Assembly (NCBI GenBank): GCA_944472155.2
Contig: OX235271.1
Span: 68,244,416-68,308,415, forward strand
DNA: 64,000 nucleotides
DNA from: Trichobilharzia szidati
Lineage: Eukaryota; Platyhelminthes; Trematoda; Strigeidida; Schistosomatidae
Direction of reading: 5' to 3'
A model generated the notes under the pieces. It was given only the letters and a program-made list of their open reading frames with translations. It was not told the DNA's origin and did not search any database. Each line of letters begins with the position of its first letter. The stretch's first letter is position 1. A program made the translations under genes and the position numbers. Positions 13,301-25,300 of this stretch are shown piece by piece.

Positions 13301-16300
13301 CAGAGCTGACTCCAGAATGTCATCGATGGCAAAGTTAAAGAGAAATAGAGAGATTGGGCAACCCTGTCTAACCCCACTGTTGGTTGGGAACAGTGATGAT
13401 AGTTGGTTGTATGCCCTCACTCTACTTGAGGTGTTTCTGTATAGGGCTTTCAAGATGTTAACAAATTTCTCAGGTACACCTCTCTCTAAAAGACAGTTCC
13501 AGAGCACAGTTCTGTCCAACGAATCGAAGGCAGCCTTAATATCAAGAAACACAACGATCGTTGGCCTGCAATACGTGTGGCGGTGTTCCAACAACTGACG
13601 AAGGGTGAACACATGATCAATGCATCCACGACCTGAACGAAACCCAGCCTGCTCTTCGCGAATCAATCCTTCACGTATTTTGCACAGTCTGCGAAGCATG
13701 ACAGCAGCCAATATTTTAGACGCGACTGGTAACAGACTGATACCCCTATGGTTGTCACACGAATTACGTCGACCCTTTTTAAAGATGGGGACGATAATGG
13801 CTTCGTTCCACATTGATGGTACGCTCTCTGTCTCCCACACCCTCCTGAACAACCCAGTTAGAGCCATTATGAGAGTCTCACCACCATCTTTAAAAAGAGC
13901 CCAGGGTAATTTGTCTGGGCCGGGCGCCTTATGACGTTTCAGAACTTGGAGTTCCTTACGGACCTCCGCTTCGGTGGGTGGGTCGGTATTAACCGACCAA
14001 GGAGCACTGGGGCTAATGACAGCAGACATTGAAGCTGGTGGCCAGCTAAACTGTTTCCCGAAATGCTCTGCCCAGCGTTCCAGGCGTCTCTTCAGGCTGG
14101 TAATTGGCGTGCAATCTGCCTCACAGACCGTCTCACTGACACCTTGTTTCTTGCAGCCGGTGGCTCGGATGAGTTGGAACAGCTTCCGACTGTTGCCAGA
14201 TGCAGCAGCTGACTCCATCTCACCCGCACTTTCTGACCACCAGGCTTCGCGGTCCTTACGTAAACACTTTCTTATCTTGCGCGTCACCGCCTTTCGCCTA
14301 TTGCAGTATTCTCTGCCAGCCGGAATGGATCGACGTTCATCCATGAGTTGCAAGGAACTCGCAGAAACCCAGTGGTTTTTGGCGAAGCATTCTTTCAAGC
14401 CGCAAGCGGCTACACTAGCTCTTTGCATGGCACCTTGCAGATGAAGCCAATGTTCATCTATACTACTTGGGGGGTTGCTGGCAAGCATTGATTGTAACTC
14501 ATTCTGATATTTCAAAGAAGTAGCAGGTGCTACTAGTTTGCTCACATCAACGATTAGACGACGCCTTTTATGAACCCCACCAAATCGCAAGACGAACTTG
14601 GCACACACTAACGCATGATCGGAGTCCAGGCATGTGCTCCAGAAGGAGCGACAGTCTTGTATTCATCCTCGCCACCGGAAACTGACAGCAGTGTGATCGA
14701 TCTGAGTCCAAGCTTGGTTCGCAGAGGGAGGATGCCAGGTAGCGCTACGGCTATGGCTGTGCCGGATGTTGGTGCTGGCCAGAAATAGGTTGTGATCCGT
14801 GCAAAGCTGCAGAAGACGGTCCCCATTATCTGACCTGCGACCATGTAGTCCCCATTGACCACCTAGACGATTCTCCTCTGAGCTCAGACGCCCGACCTGT
14901 GCATTCAAGTCCCCAGCCAGCACTACGATATCCCTCCGACCCGCCTGTCTCAAGAGATGGCTAATTTGGTAGTAGTACTCATCCTTCATTGCATCCGGGC
15001 TGCAATCCGTTGGTGCATAGGCAGAGACAACAAATAGACACCGCCTATCTGGCCTACTACTCCTTACTTTCGTATAACCTTCCAGCCTCACAGCACATAA
15101 ACGACTGTTAATGGGAATCCAGTCGAGCAGTGCAGCTTCGGCTCTAGCGCTCAGTGCGACGCCGGATGCTGACGCCACAGGATCCCCGGACAAGCGCAGG
15201 TGATACATACTACTAGAACTTCCAGATGGAGAGGATAATCGAAGCACTTCACTGGGATCTTAAATGCGAGTCTCCGAAATGCAGTAGACATCGATAGCGA
15301 GGCTTTCCAACGTTCTTACCAACCCTGCCTGTTGTCCGATTTGCATCAGCGTCCGAACATTGTAGGTGGCCAGCTTGAACGCGGCACGCGGTTTCAGGAT
15401 ATCTGTGTTAGATGTCACATTGGGGACAACCATTTTGAGGGTTACTCACTAATATCTCGAAACGACACAGATAGGCTAGGATCCAGACAAAGGCGAAAGG
15501 CTGTCGAAGGTTAAGAAGTCAAGGTGAGCAAAGGTAAAATACAGGAAACTAAGTATAAAAATAAAAGTAAGGTTGGAATGACATAAGTTGCTTGAGGTAT
15601 CATTATTTCTTGAAGTCATTTTTGCGAGCGCGCGGTGAGTTTCCATAACAATTTGTTGCTTCATTTCATTTATTGTGTGAGGGCTGAGATACTGCCCGGG
15701 CGCCCAGACCGGAGCAGGTGGCTTCCTTAAGGGACCACCCCCCGAGCCTTTGATTTGGAGTCTAATCCGCAAGGCAGCGGAGCAGCGTCAGGTGCTGCGT
15801 TCCCGTGGTTGCCGGTGACCCATATGGGTGCGTACGCCATTTGATCCTATTGGATTCTGGAGCCCATGTACCCCATAGTAACTGCTTTTAGTCTAACCGC
15901 TATCCAAACAACCTTCCTGGCATGGTAGGACCTGCAGGGACACGAGTCCCAGCCAGTTTAGCTTGTTGGGTCACTGCGGCATTCAATCCCGACCACCACG
16001 GCAAGGTAGCAGTTATCGGCCTGTCTGAAGAAGAATCAAGTTGTTTTGTACCAAAACGTGATGCGCTAATCGATAGAGTGTTTAACTCTTACCCTCGTTG
16101 ATCAATTGGACTGAAATATTTGGCTTTAACAAAGTAATAACTTATCCTCGATGTACAGGTGGTTGTCGTGGCCCAAGTGCTCTTCTAATGGATAATAATG
16201 CGTTGGCATTTGAAACAATGGGTACTGGATTCGAGTCTTACTGGGGTTTGCAGACATACATATCCAGATGACGAGTCCTGTATAGGACGAAGCACGCATC

Positions 16301-19300
16301 CTAGATTCCAGTGCTAGTTATCATCCACCAAATAGCATATATGCCTTTTTGTTAAAATTCATGATACGACCTAAGCGTGTGATTGTCAACTTCAGGCAAT
16401 CTCACAAAATTTGTTTTAGTAACAAGAGTTACTCATGTATTGCGTGATCCAAATTTTAGTGTCTAGTCTTATGCTTAGCTGAAATGACTGCGGTAAATAT
16501 GACTGCAGTTGCGTTCATATAACTAATTTTTATGCATCTAATTCTATATCCCCTAAAACAATGACTGTGTTACAAATTTTTAACGACTTGATGAGTGATA
16601 CAAGCCTGGTATGCACGACATCTATAGAAGACTGAGGTTTTAAACAGAATGTATTGTTCATAATAATATCGGTTGTAAGTGCATAACTTCGAAATTTAAT
16701 TTTTGTAGTCCTTTTCTCTTCTTTCCAAATTTGTCGTAAAGGCACCAGAATTTCCAGATGTTCTGAATAGGTGTTGAGTCATTTCTACTACATGTTTTCT
16801 CAGTTGATTCGATGAAAAATAGCTTCAGTTATCAATATCTCTCCCTGTACACTTTTATGTTAAACTTTGAAACTGTCATCTTATCCTATCCTATTGTGTG
16901 GTGGTTGTGTATAACTGCATGCGATGCTTTATAGCTGAGCTGTTTTCTAAATTTGTAAAAATCTTATGGGAGTCTACTAGTCTAGATTTCGCTAGGTCTT
17001 TAGTACCTGAATCCGTTCTGTTATTTTGACCAGTGTTTGACCTCACAATTATTGTAGGACATCTGGAAAATTCTACTACTCCTACGACAGATGGGAATGA
17101 ACAATGAGAAATATAAAACTCAAGTTTTGTAGTTTTCTGGTTACAACTGTGATGTGATTGTGAACAATAAATTGTGTTCGAAACATAATCTAGTAAATAA
17201 TACTGTTAATAAGATAATTCATTTTAATCTAAAGTTATATTGACTGTGGAATTAGATAGCTTCGTCAGCGTGTGTCTGGGAGAACAACAAACAGTTCATA
17301 CAACTCTTTATTGTGAGCTTTCTGATCAGTTGGCCGCAAAATGAAACCATACAAGATGATTGAGCACATCCCAATGAATCTTTGTTATGCATTTCACATT
17401 CAACTCTCGAAAACAACTGAAAATGTAAGCAATATTCGAAGTACACAATTTCGACGTATGCATTCAAATGAAACTTTTAGGGCTTTTAACCCCACCGAGA
17501 TTAGTTTCTTCCTGTCCCACTCTTTCTCTCTCTCTACATTTGTATAGCTGGGGCTCATTGGTTTAGGCTCTTGACTTTGACTTTCAACCAACACGTCAAG
17601 AGTTAGAATCCAGCACCACCACCTACCGAGGTTTCAGCAGCCAAACAGTATGACTATCTCTCACACAATTATTATTATTATTGTTTCCTTTAATTCCTAG
17701 AGGAACATAGGGCTTCAGCCGTGCGTCTCCATTGCGTTCGGTTCTCTGCTAGAGTCTTCACCTGGCTCCAAGTCTGCCCACACGTTTTCATCTCCTCTTC
17801 ACATGACCTCCTCCAAGTCACCCTTGCACTGACGACCAACTCGCCGCTTCCCTTTCGGGTTCCACTCGAGGAATGGCTTGTCTAGTGATGTCACTTGATG
17901 GATTGTTTCCTCAGAGTATGGCCAGCCAATCCATCTCCATTTCTTCCTGCATATTTGTTTCACAATCGGTTCCTGCTGTGTTGGTTCGCTCATTGCCAGA
18001 GATCTCTGTTGCTGATCTTTTCTGGCCGGCCATCTGATTTTGAGTAGTGAGCGAAGATAACTGTTAATGAAGGTCTGTAGTTTGTTTGAGATGTTCTTTA
18101 TGACGCGCAGTGCAAGTCTCTGATCCGTATAGTAGCACTGACTTCACATTGGAGTTGAAAATCCGGATCTTATTTTTGATGCTGAGTGCCGAGTGTTGAC
18201 CTCCACACAGACTTGAGAGTAGTGAAAGCTTGTCTTGCTTTTCCGATTCTTGCTTTGATATCCTCGTCAGTTCCGTCTGCCTGTAGTTGAAACGATGCTT
18301 CCCAGGTAGGTAAAAGAGGTTGTCTCTTTCAGGTTCCTTCCATTTATGCTGATTGTTGTCTGTTGTTGTTGTTGCTGTTGGTGATGTTGCCCAGGAATCT
18401 TCATCACCTCTGTTTTCTCTATGTTCACCTGAAGTCCTATCTTTGATGCTTCTTCTGCCAACTTGTTGCTTTTCATTTGCATATCTTCCAGTTTGTGGGA
18501 AATCAGACATATATCATCGGCGAAGTCCAGATCCTCCACGTTTTTTGTGTGAGTCCATTTTATGCCTGTTTCCTCATTGCCCGCTGTTTGTCGCATTATC
18601 CAGTCTACTGCAATCAGGAAAATCATTGGCGATAGTAGGCAGCCACACAATAGTTGTGGCTAATGACCAGCAATACATGGAATTGTAAGTGGTTCTTCAG
18701 TAAAATTATTGTCTATTATTTTTAATATTTAATCGATATTTTTATGTTTGTATTACGTCTTCAGTCAAATTCTGTTTATCTGCTTCTTTCGAATTTCAGT
18801 ATTGTACACTTCTAATGCTTCATTACAACTTCGATCGGTTTCCATTCTCATTGGATATTTTTTGTTGTTGTAAAATCATGCTCTTTTTTTTCTTCAGAAT
18901 TCTTACCTCCCACCTTATCATTATCATTGTTTCTATTATTAGTAGTAGCATAAGTTGTATCATAACACTGACCAACTGTGCAATACACAAATTTTTTTGT
19001 TACCATCCGATTGATGCATTATCTATCTATTTGTGCAATGATGTGTACAGCGTTAGAAGAATAAGATAAGGCTTGTGGAAGATTTAATCACAAACGGTAT
19101 TTGTTCGCCTACATTTAATTTTTTTATCAAAATTTTTGATAGTAAATCTTGTCACAAATAGATATGGATTCAAAGTGTAGCTTGAAAATTATGACTCAAT
19201 AAGGAGATAAAATAAAAAAACAAAAATAGGTTTAAAGGTTGAATGAAATACGTCGGAAATATATAAATAAATATAAGCCAACACTTAAATATAAGTAAGT

Positions 19301-22300
19301 TCTAGCTAGCGTATATCTTTCCAAGTTGACTATTCAGTAAAAGATGTAGTTTTCAAGTTGTAACATGAACTGAATTGATGGAAAGCTGTTTCGGCCTGTT
19401 TTTGGCCTCTTCGACAGTGTACACCCCAACCCCACCATGAATAAGACCCAGGACCTTCACCTTATGAGATAAGCCTGCTGTGACCATTCAGCCACTCCAA
19501 TAGGATCTAATAATGGCCCATAAATTCTAACTTTTAACAACTTGTGATGTATAGTACCACCCACCATCAGTCATTGTTATCCGGCTAGTATTTACCCTCA
19601 CACATCCAGCCTAGTAGACCCTCCTGGCCACAACTGCATCTTGTAGTCAGTCATTAGTGAGCATTAGATTAATTTACAACCACGAGTTGGCGTCATTTGG
19701 AGAAGCACTGAAAACCAAGTTGGCATTCGACAGTTATTTCATCCTAGTCTGGTACTCTTCATCAGTACGCATCCGTAACCTAACCGAGAATGGAACCTAG
19801 GAGCTTCAAGCTACTGGTTGAACCTGCTGATCAGTCATCCACTGGGACTTACTATACATTAATAGAAAGAAACTGTGGAAATTTATTACCTTGAAGCTGT
19901 CAACTGCCATGAAAGTAAAACTGACCACTGATTTACTATCGTGTGATGTTTGAAGTGCCTTATCCAAAATTATTTATCGTATATTATAATGAGAAGCATT
20001 TCACTAAGGATTAACTAGGAACTAAGAAATGTAAATACGAAATTTATCTGTGGGCTTAACACCACCTTTCCATTAAATAATGCACGACAAAGTTAAAATT
20101 GAAACATGAGTCATGTTTTGTATTTGTTTTCTTTGTGACACATTATCACATTCTTTTAAATCGTAATAACCTCCTTTTTTTAGTAGTTAGCCACATGCTT
20201 TTTCATGTTGATTGAGGAGGAAAACATTCTTAACTCTGACGCATAAGTTATAACCATTAGGTAGGTATTTATTAAACCATAGAAGTGCTTCACTCATTTA
20301 AAGACTGTGGAATTGAATGTCTGTGCTTCATTTCTCTGCACTCCTTCACGTGGTCACTGTTACTGTGAAATCTATTCTCATCCAGCATTAGTCATAGTTC
20401 TATGTCGTTTTACATTATTCTAGAATTATTAGCATAGTTGTGTGTTAAAATTAAAAAGTATTTTATCGCAAAATTAAATTTTATAAGTGTTCTTTTACTT
20501 CTGATTGCCTATTATGTTAATATGTTCCGAACGCTGTAGTAAATCTGTACAGACTACTTATTTAGTTATTTAGTAACATGAAAATACATCCGTAATTTTT
20601 CACTGAGATAGTCAAAATTTTATAGATTTCGTTGAACTTTAGTAAGATTTTAATAGCTTTGTTTAAAACAAAATGTTATTTATACTTTTTTTCTCTTCAA
20701 AAAATTTCAGCAACCTAAAGCCATCCAATATACTTATCAATCGTGCTGGCATAATCAAATTATGCGATTTTGTTGTAAGTTTGCAGTTAAGTGAATATGT
20801 GGCGTCTGGATTTTTGGGATTCTCCACATATTTGGCACCTGAACGTCTAGCTGGTAAGTGATAACAGTTTCTTTTGACTCAATATTTGTGAAGTGTGTGT
20901 GGTATTCCATGGTTTATAGTGTCTGATGAATTTGTGTGCAATAGCACTTTGCACATCTTTGTTTAATGCAGTTTTGTGTGTTGATTAAAGTAATGTTTTA
21001 TATCAGTAAGCCAAGGTATATTGTACAATAAATTTATGTGCAATTCTTGTTTTTTCATATATTCACTTCTGTATTTGTGTTGAACCTTTTTCGTTTGAAG
21101 TATGTCTAGTTAGGTAGAGTAGTACTTTGATGCTTTTACCTGCTGTCTATTGAAATAAAATATAAAAGTAATGATCTTGATGTTGAGAACGATTTTGGGT
21201 CAATAGTCTGTGGTCATTGATTCTTAGAATCTCGATGACCCTAACCAAGCTCAAACTGAACTGTCAAAGATTTTATGGACTGACTCCAGGTTTTGATTTG
21301 ACCACCCCTAACTCTTTACCAACCTAATCCTACGTCAGCTAAGTGCTCATCGAGAGGGAGGGGCAGGGGTTGGAATTGCGTAACACGTGCCCCAGTGGTG
21401 ATCGGTTACACGCACCCTAGATCAGAAGTGGCCAGGTTTCACAGGCGTAGAGCGAGACTGCACGAACCAAAGCATAGTAAACCTGGAGCTTTGAAAGTCA
21501 AACTAACGTCGGGATGGAGCAAGAGGTGGTCGTGGTTGATGTATGTCTTCCTGGCTTTTACTGTTCGGTTAGAGATCCTGTCGGACACACTTCCAGCACT
21601 CACAAAACTATGCAGATACACGAATTTATCGATGACTTCAGTTTGATAACTTGCCAGAGTGGGTGTAGGTACAGTCTCTTACTGACCTTGCAACAATACT
21701 TTGCACTTAACGGAAAGCACATACCATACTAATAAATACTGATTGTCAACTGACTAACTGAGATTTATACAGCCTGTACGTTATCTCACAATATTCAAGA
21801 TCGCAAGGTCTTTCTCTAGGAAGCATATCTACACCACTACCACCACACACGTCCTTCAGAGCTGTCTTCACAATGTTATCGACAGTAAAGTTAAAGCGAA
21901 ACATTGAGATTAAGTAACCATGTCTAACTCCACTCTTGGCGGAAAATAACTGTGATAACTGGTTTTGTGGACTCACTCTACCTGGTGTTTTTGTTTAGGA
22001 CTTTCAGGGTGTTAACAATTTTCTTAGTAGTATATCTCTCTAAGAGACAGTTCCAAAGAGCACTTATGTCCAACGAATCGAGGACAAGCGCAATATCAAG
22101 TAACACAACAATTGTCGGTGTTCTAGCAACCGACATAGGGGAAACACATGATCAGTGCATCCACGAAAACTTAGTAAGCCCGGAAACTAGACGACTTAGG
22201 ATCTGTTTATAAATTTCGGCGTGTTATTTTGATGAGCTTCGTCCTTATGCATAATTTATGTTCAGATAAGACTGATTGTATTAAAAAAGCACTTGATTGA

Positions 22301-25300
22301 GTTGGTTCTATATCAAACTGGATAATGGTTGTGGGGAATCAGACAGTGTTCTATCCAATCGGAATTTTTACCAGTTTATAGATGTTAACCCGACCACACC
22401 GCGGTGGTTACACTTTCATATTGCAGCCACGCAACGAGCAACACCGACTAGGTCTAAAATTCACTCAGGTTCCTACCATGCCAGAAAGTTTGTTTGGATG
22501 GCGGTTAGATTAGAATCAGTTACCGTCATAGTGTAAATCCATCAGACTGTATTGGAGCTCTGAAGGTGAAGTCGTACTTCTGGCGAATAGGGATTTAATG
22601 ACAGTAAGGCGTATCCCTCGGACGACCAGCAAGTCAACTATACTGCCTCCTATACACTGGGGAAGGGGTGTTAAAATAGGTCAACTTAGAAAACTGTATG
22701 TGATGAATTACGTTGTGGTCTCTAGCTGAAGATGAGATCTTAATACAGACACTATTCGGGAAACCAGTTGAAACAGACTGTATGTTACTGCCCTTACTTA
22801 GGTGTCCGCTAGGCTTTATAGTCACGCAACATTAATGCTCTTTCTGTTTCACTTGTCGCAAGGAAAAATCAACTTTCGTGGTGTGAGCAGCCAGGAAGTA
22901 ATGACGATCTGCATACTTCCATATTTCCCATATCGTCTGTTCAGCCTAATTATATGTCTAAAAATGTTATTTTATTATTTCACGATTAACGCTAACACAG
23001 GTTTAAACTGCATTCAATTTCTCAGGGTGCGTGGGGGGGGGGAACAGGCAATGAAATATCTGCATAGTGTTGCAAAACACTATTAATCCTTATTATTGCC
23101 AGCAGTAGATCAGTAAAGAAAACGAAGAGAATTCACATAGAATAGGTACATAATGTACTGCTTTCACAGTGTACGTAGTTGCTTTTGTCAGATAGTTAGT
23201 TGAAGGCAATTAATGGGAAACCCTGAGTCGTCTAGGTTTGTGTATTATTATTATTGTTCCCTTGGGTTCCTAGTGGAACATAGAGCTTTAACTACACGTC
23301 TCCACTTGCTTCTGTCTTCTGCTGTACTTTTCACCTGCATCCATGTTAGTCCATACTGTTTCAACTCCTCTTCACATGATCTCCTCCATGTCACCCTTGG
23401 ACGTCCCACTCGCCGCTTCCCTTTCGGGTTCCACTCGAGCACTGGCCTGACGCGCGATGTCATCCAGCGGCCTCCTCAGTGAGTGTCCAATCCATCTCCA
23501 CTTTCTCCTGCATATTTGTTGAGCGATTGGTTCTTGTTTTGTTTGTTCCCCATAGTTTCTTGTTGGTGATTCTTTCCGGCCATCTGATCTTCAGTATAGA
23601 GCGAAGAATGTCGTTGATAAAGGTCTGCAACAGGCTGTTGGAAATATTCTTTGTGACCCGCCGTTAAGTTTCTGATCCGTATAGAAGAACTGGCTTGACG
23701 TTTGTACTTAAAATCCGAATTTTGTTGTTGATGCTGATGCTGAGTGACGAAGATTTCCAGATTGGTTTCAGGTTGATGAATGTGCTTCTCGCCTTCCCGA
23801 TTCTCGATTTGACATCCTCGTCCGTTCCTCCTGTAGTTGAGACAATGCTCCCTAGCTAGATAAGTGAATGAAGTAACTTCTTTCAAATCCCTCCCGTTGA
23901 TGGTGATTGGCACTGGATGTTGCTGCTGTTGTTGTTGTTGGTTGGTTATTTTCATAACCCTCGTCTTGTCTATGTTCACCTGGAGTCCTGTCTAGGTTTG
24001 TGTATGTTGACACTTATCAACAAGGTAGGTGGGGATCTGCAGTTCAAAGTACACCGTGAGATACTGAGTCATCCTGCTTGGTGACCGACCACATTGCAAA
24101 CTTCATTCAGCACCAATACTAAAGGTTAATTGATATTGATTAATCCCTAGTGACGAATCAACGTACAGTGGTTTCTTCTTTATAAGGTCTAATTATTGCT
24201 TAATTGAAATGCTTCGTAATTAATGTTTTGTTTTTCGGTAATAAATTAATTTTTGTAATACTTCGTTTCGACTTCTTAAAGACTAGCAATAGTAGTACTT
24301 GTAGTATTGTTGTTGTAAACAAATAGTTTCTTTTTATTTCTTTGCCTTTGCCAGATTACTAAGATATGTGAAGTATCACTACAATTTTTGCTGAATGTTA
24401 CATTCTTTTCTCTTCATTTTACCTGCATGTGTATTAGTGGTGGTGATGCTTTATAATTTCCGTGAATTCTTTTCATCAGTATCGTATAGAAGTTATGTAA
24501 ACAAATTCAACAAAAACAGTAACAATAAGAAGTATTACTACTTATTATATAGCTGTGAGATATGGCTATTGAAAGTGGGAGATTTGAATAGGCTAGCTGT
24601 TTCATGACCACACACATATTTGTGGTGAATATCCCGTGTTAAGTGGTATAACACAATGAGTAATACTAACGTTAGGCATAGAGTGTTAACGAGTTGATCA
24701 CGGATTGATATCAGTTAGAGAACCATTGTAAACCGGGGAGTACTGGACAACTGTTTCATCGTGGTTTGGGATTCATCGGTGGTACGCACCGACCACCAGG
24801 GTTCAAACCCAGGACCTCCCGGTTACAAGGCAAGCTCGTATACTATTCAGCTACTGGGACCCAATTCTAACTTCTATCAATTCGTGATTTAGCACGACCC
24901 CGACCAATTTCGTCGGTGGGACTTCCATCCTCACACGTGACATCTGGATGGACCTCACTGGTCACAACTTCTCACTAGATTCTAGTTTTCAATGGTTGTT
25001 TCTCTAAAGTCGAGCTTGCCTTGTAACCGGAAGGTCCTGGGTTCGAACCCTGGTAATGGGTGCGTACTGCCGATGAGTTGCAAACTAGGATCGATGGAAC
25101 AGCTGTCCAGTACTCCTAGCTGGTTTCCAATGATTCTCTAACTGATATCAATCCGTGATCAACTCGCAAAACCGAAACTAATCCTCACAAACGAACTATA
25201 GAAAATAGAGTGTTAAGTGAGTAAGGAGGGTAGGCCAATCGATGAGGTTGTGAAGCCGCTTCGATTGGCATGGCGGGGGCACGTGTTATAGATGCCGTGG

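Larger units (their letters stand above)
12270..16020 (-). mobile_element. Nearly open non-LTR retrotransposon (endonuclease-RT LINE)
   Basis: On the minus strand a 5' region (about 15434-16020) precedes one long EN-RT frame from an ATG at 15433 to the stop at 12383. The 5' region shares sequence with the pieces at 22.4, 26.34 and 27.2 kb. The element fills over a third of intron 4, in antisense to the host gene. I place the family near RTE-type elements from its AP-endonuclease plus RT arrangement, but the clade is not certain. The 3' boundary was not fixed because no TSD was found. Confidence 0.75.

Noticed and set aside
12709..14444. Several plus-strand ORFs opposite the LINE (12713-13039, 13188-13598, 13974-14444)
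   Set aside because: They lie antisense to the conserved RT frame and have no domain of their own; they are shadows.
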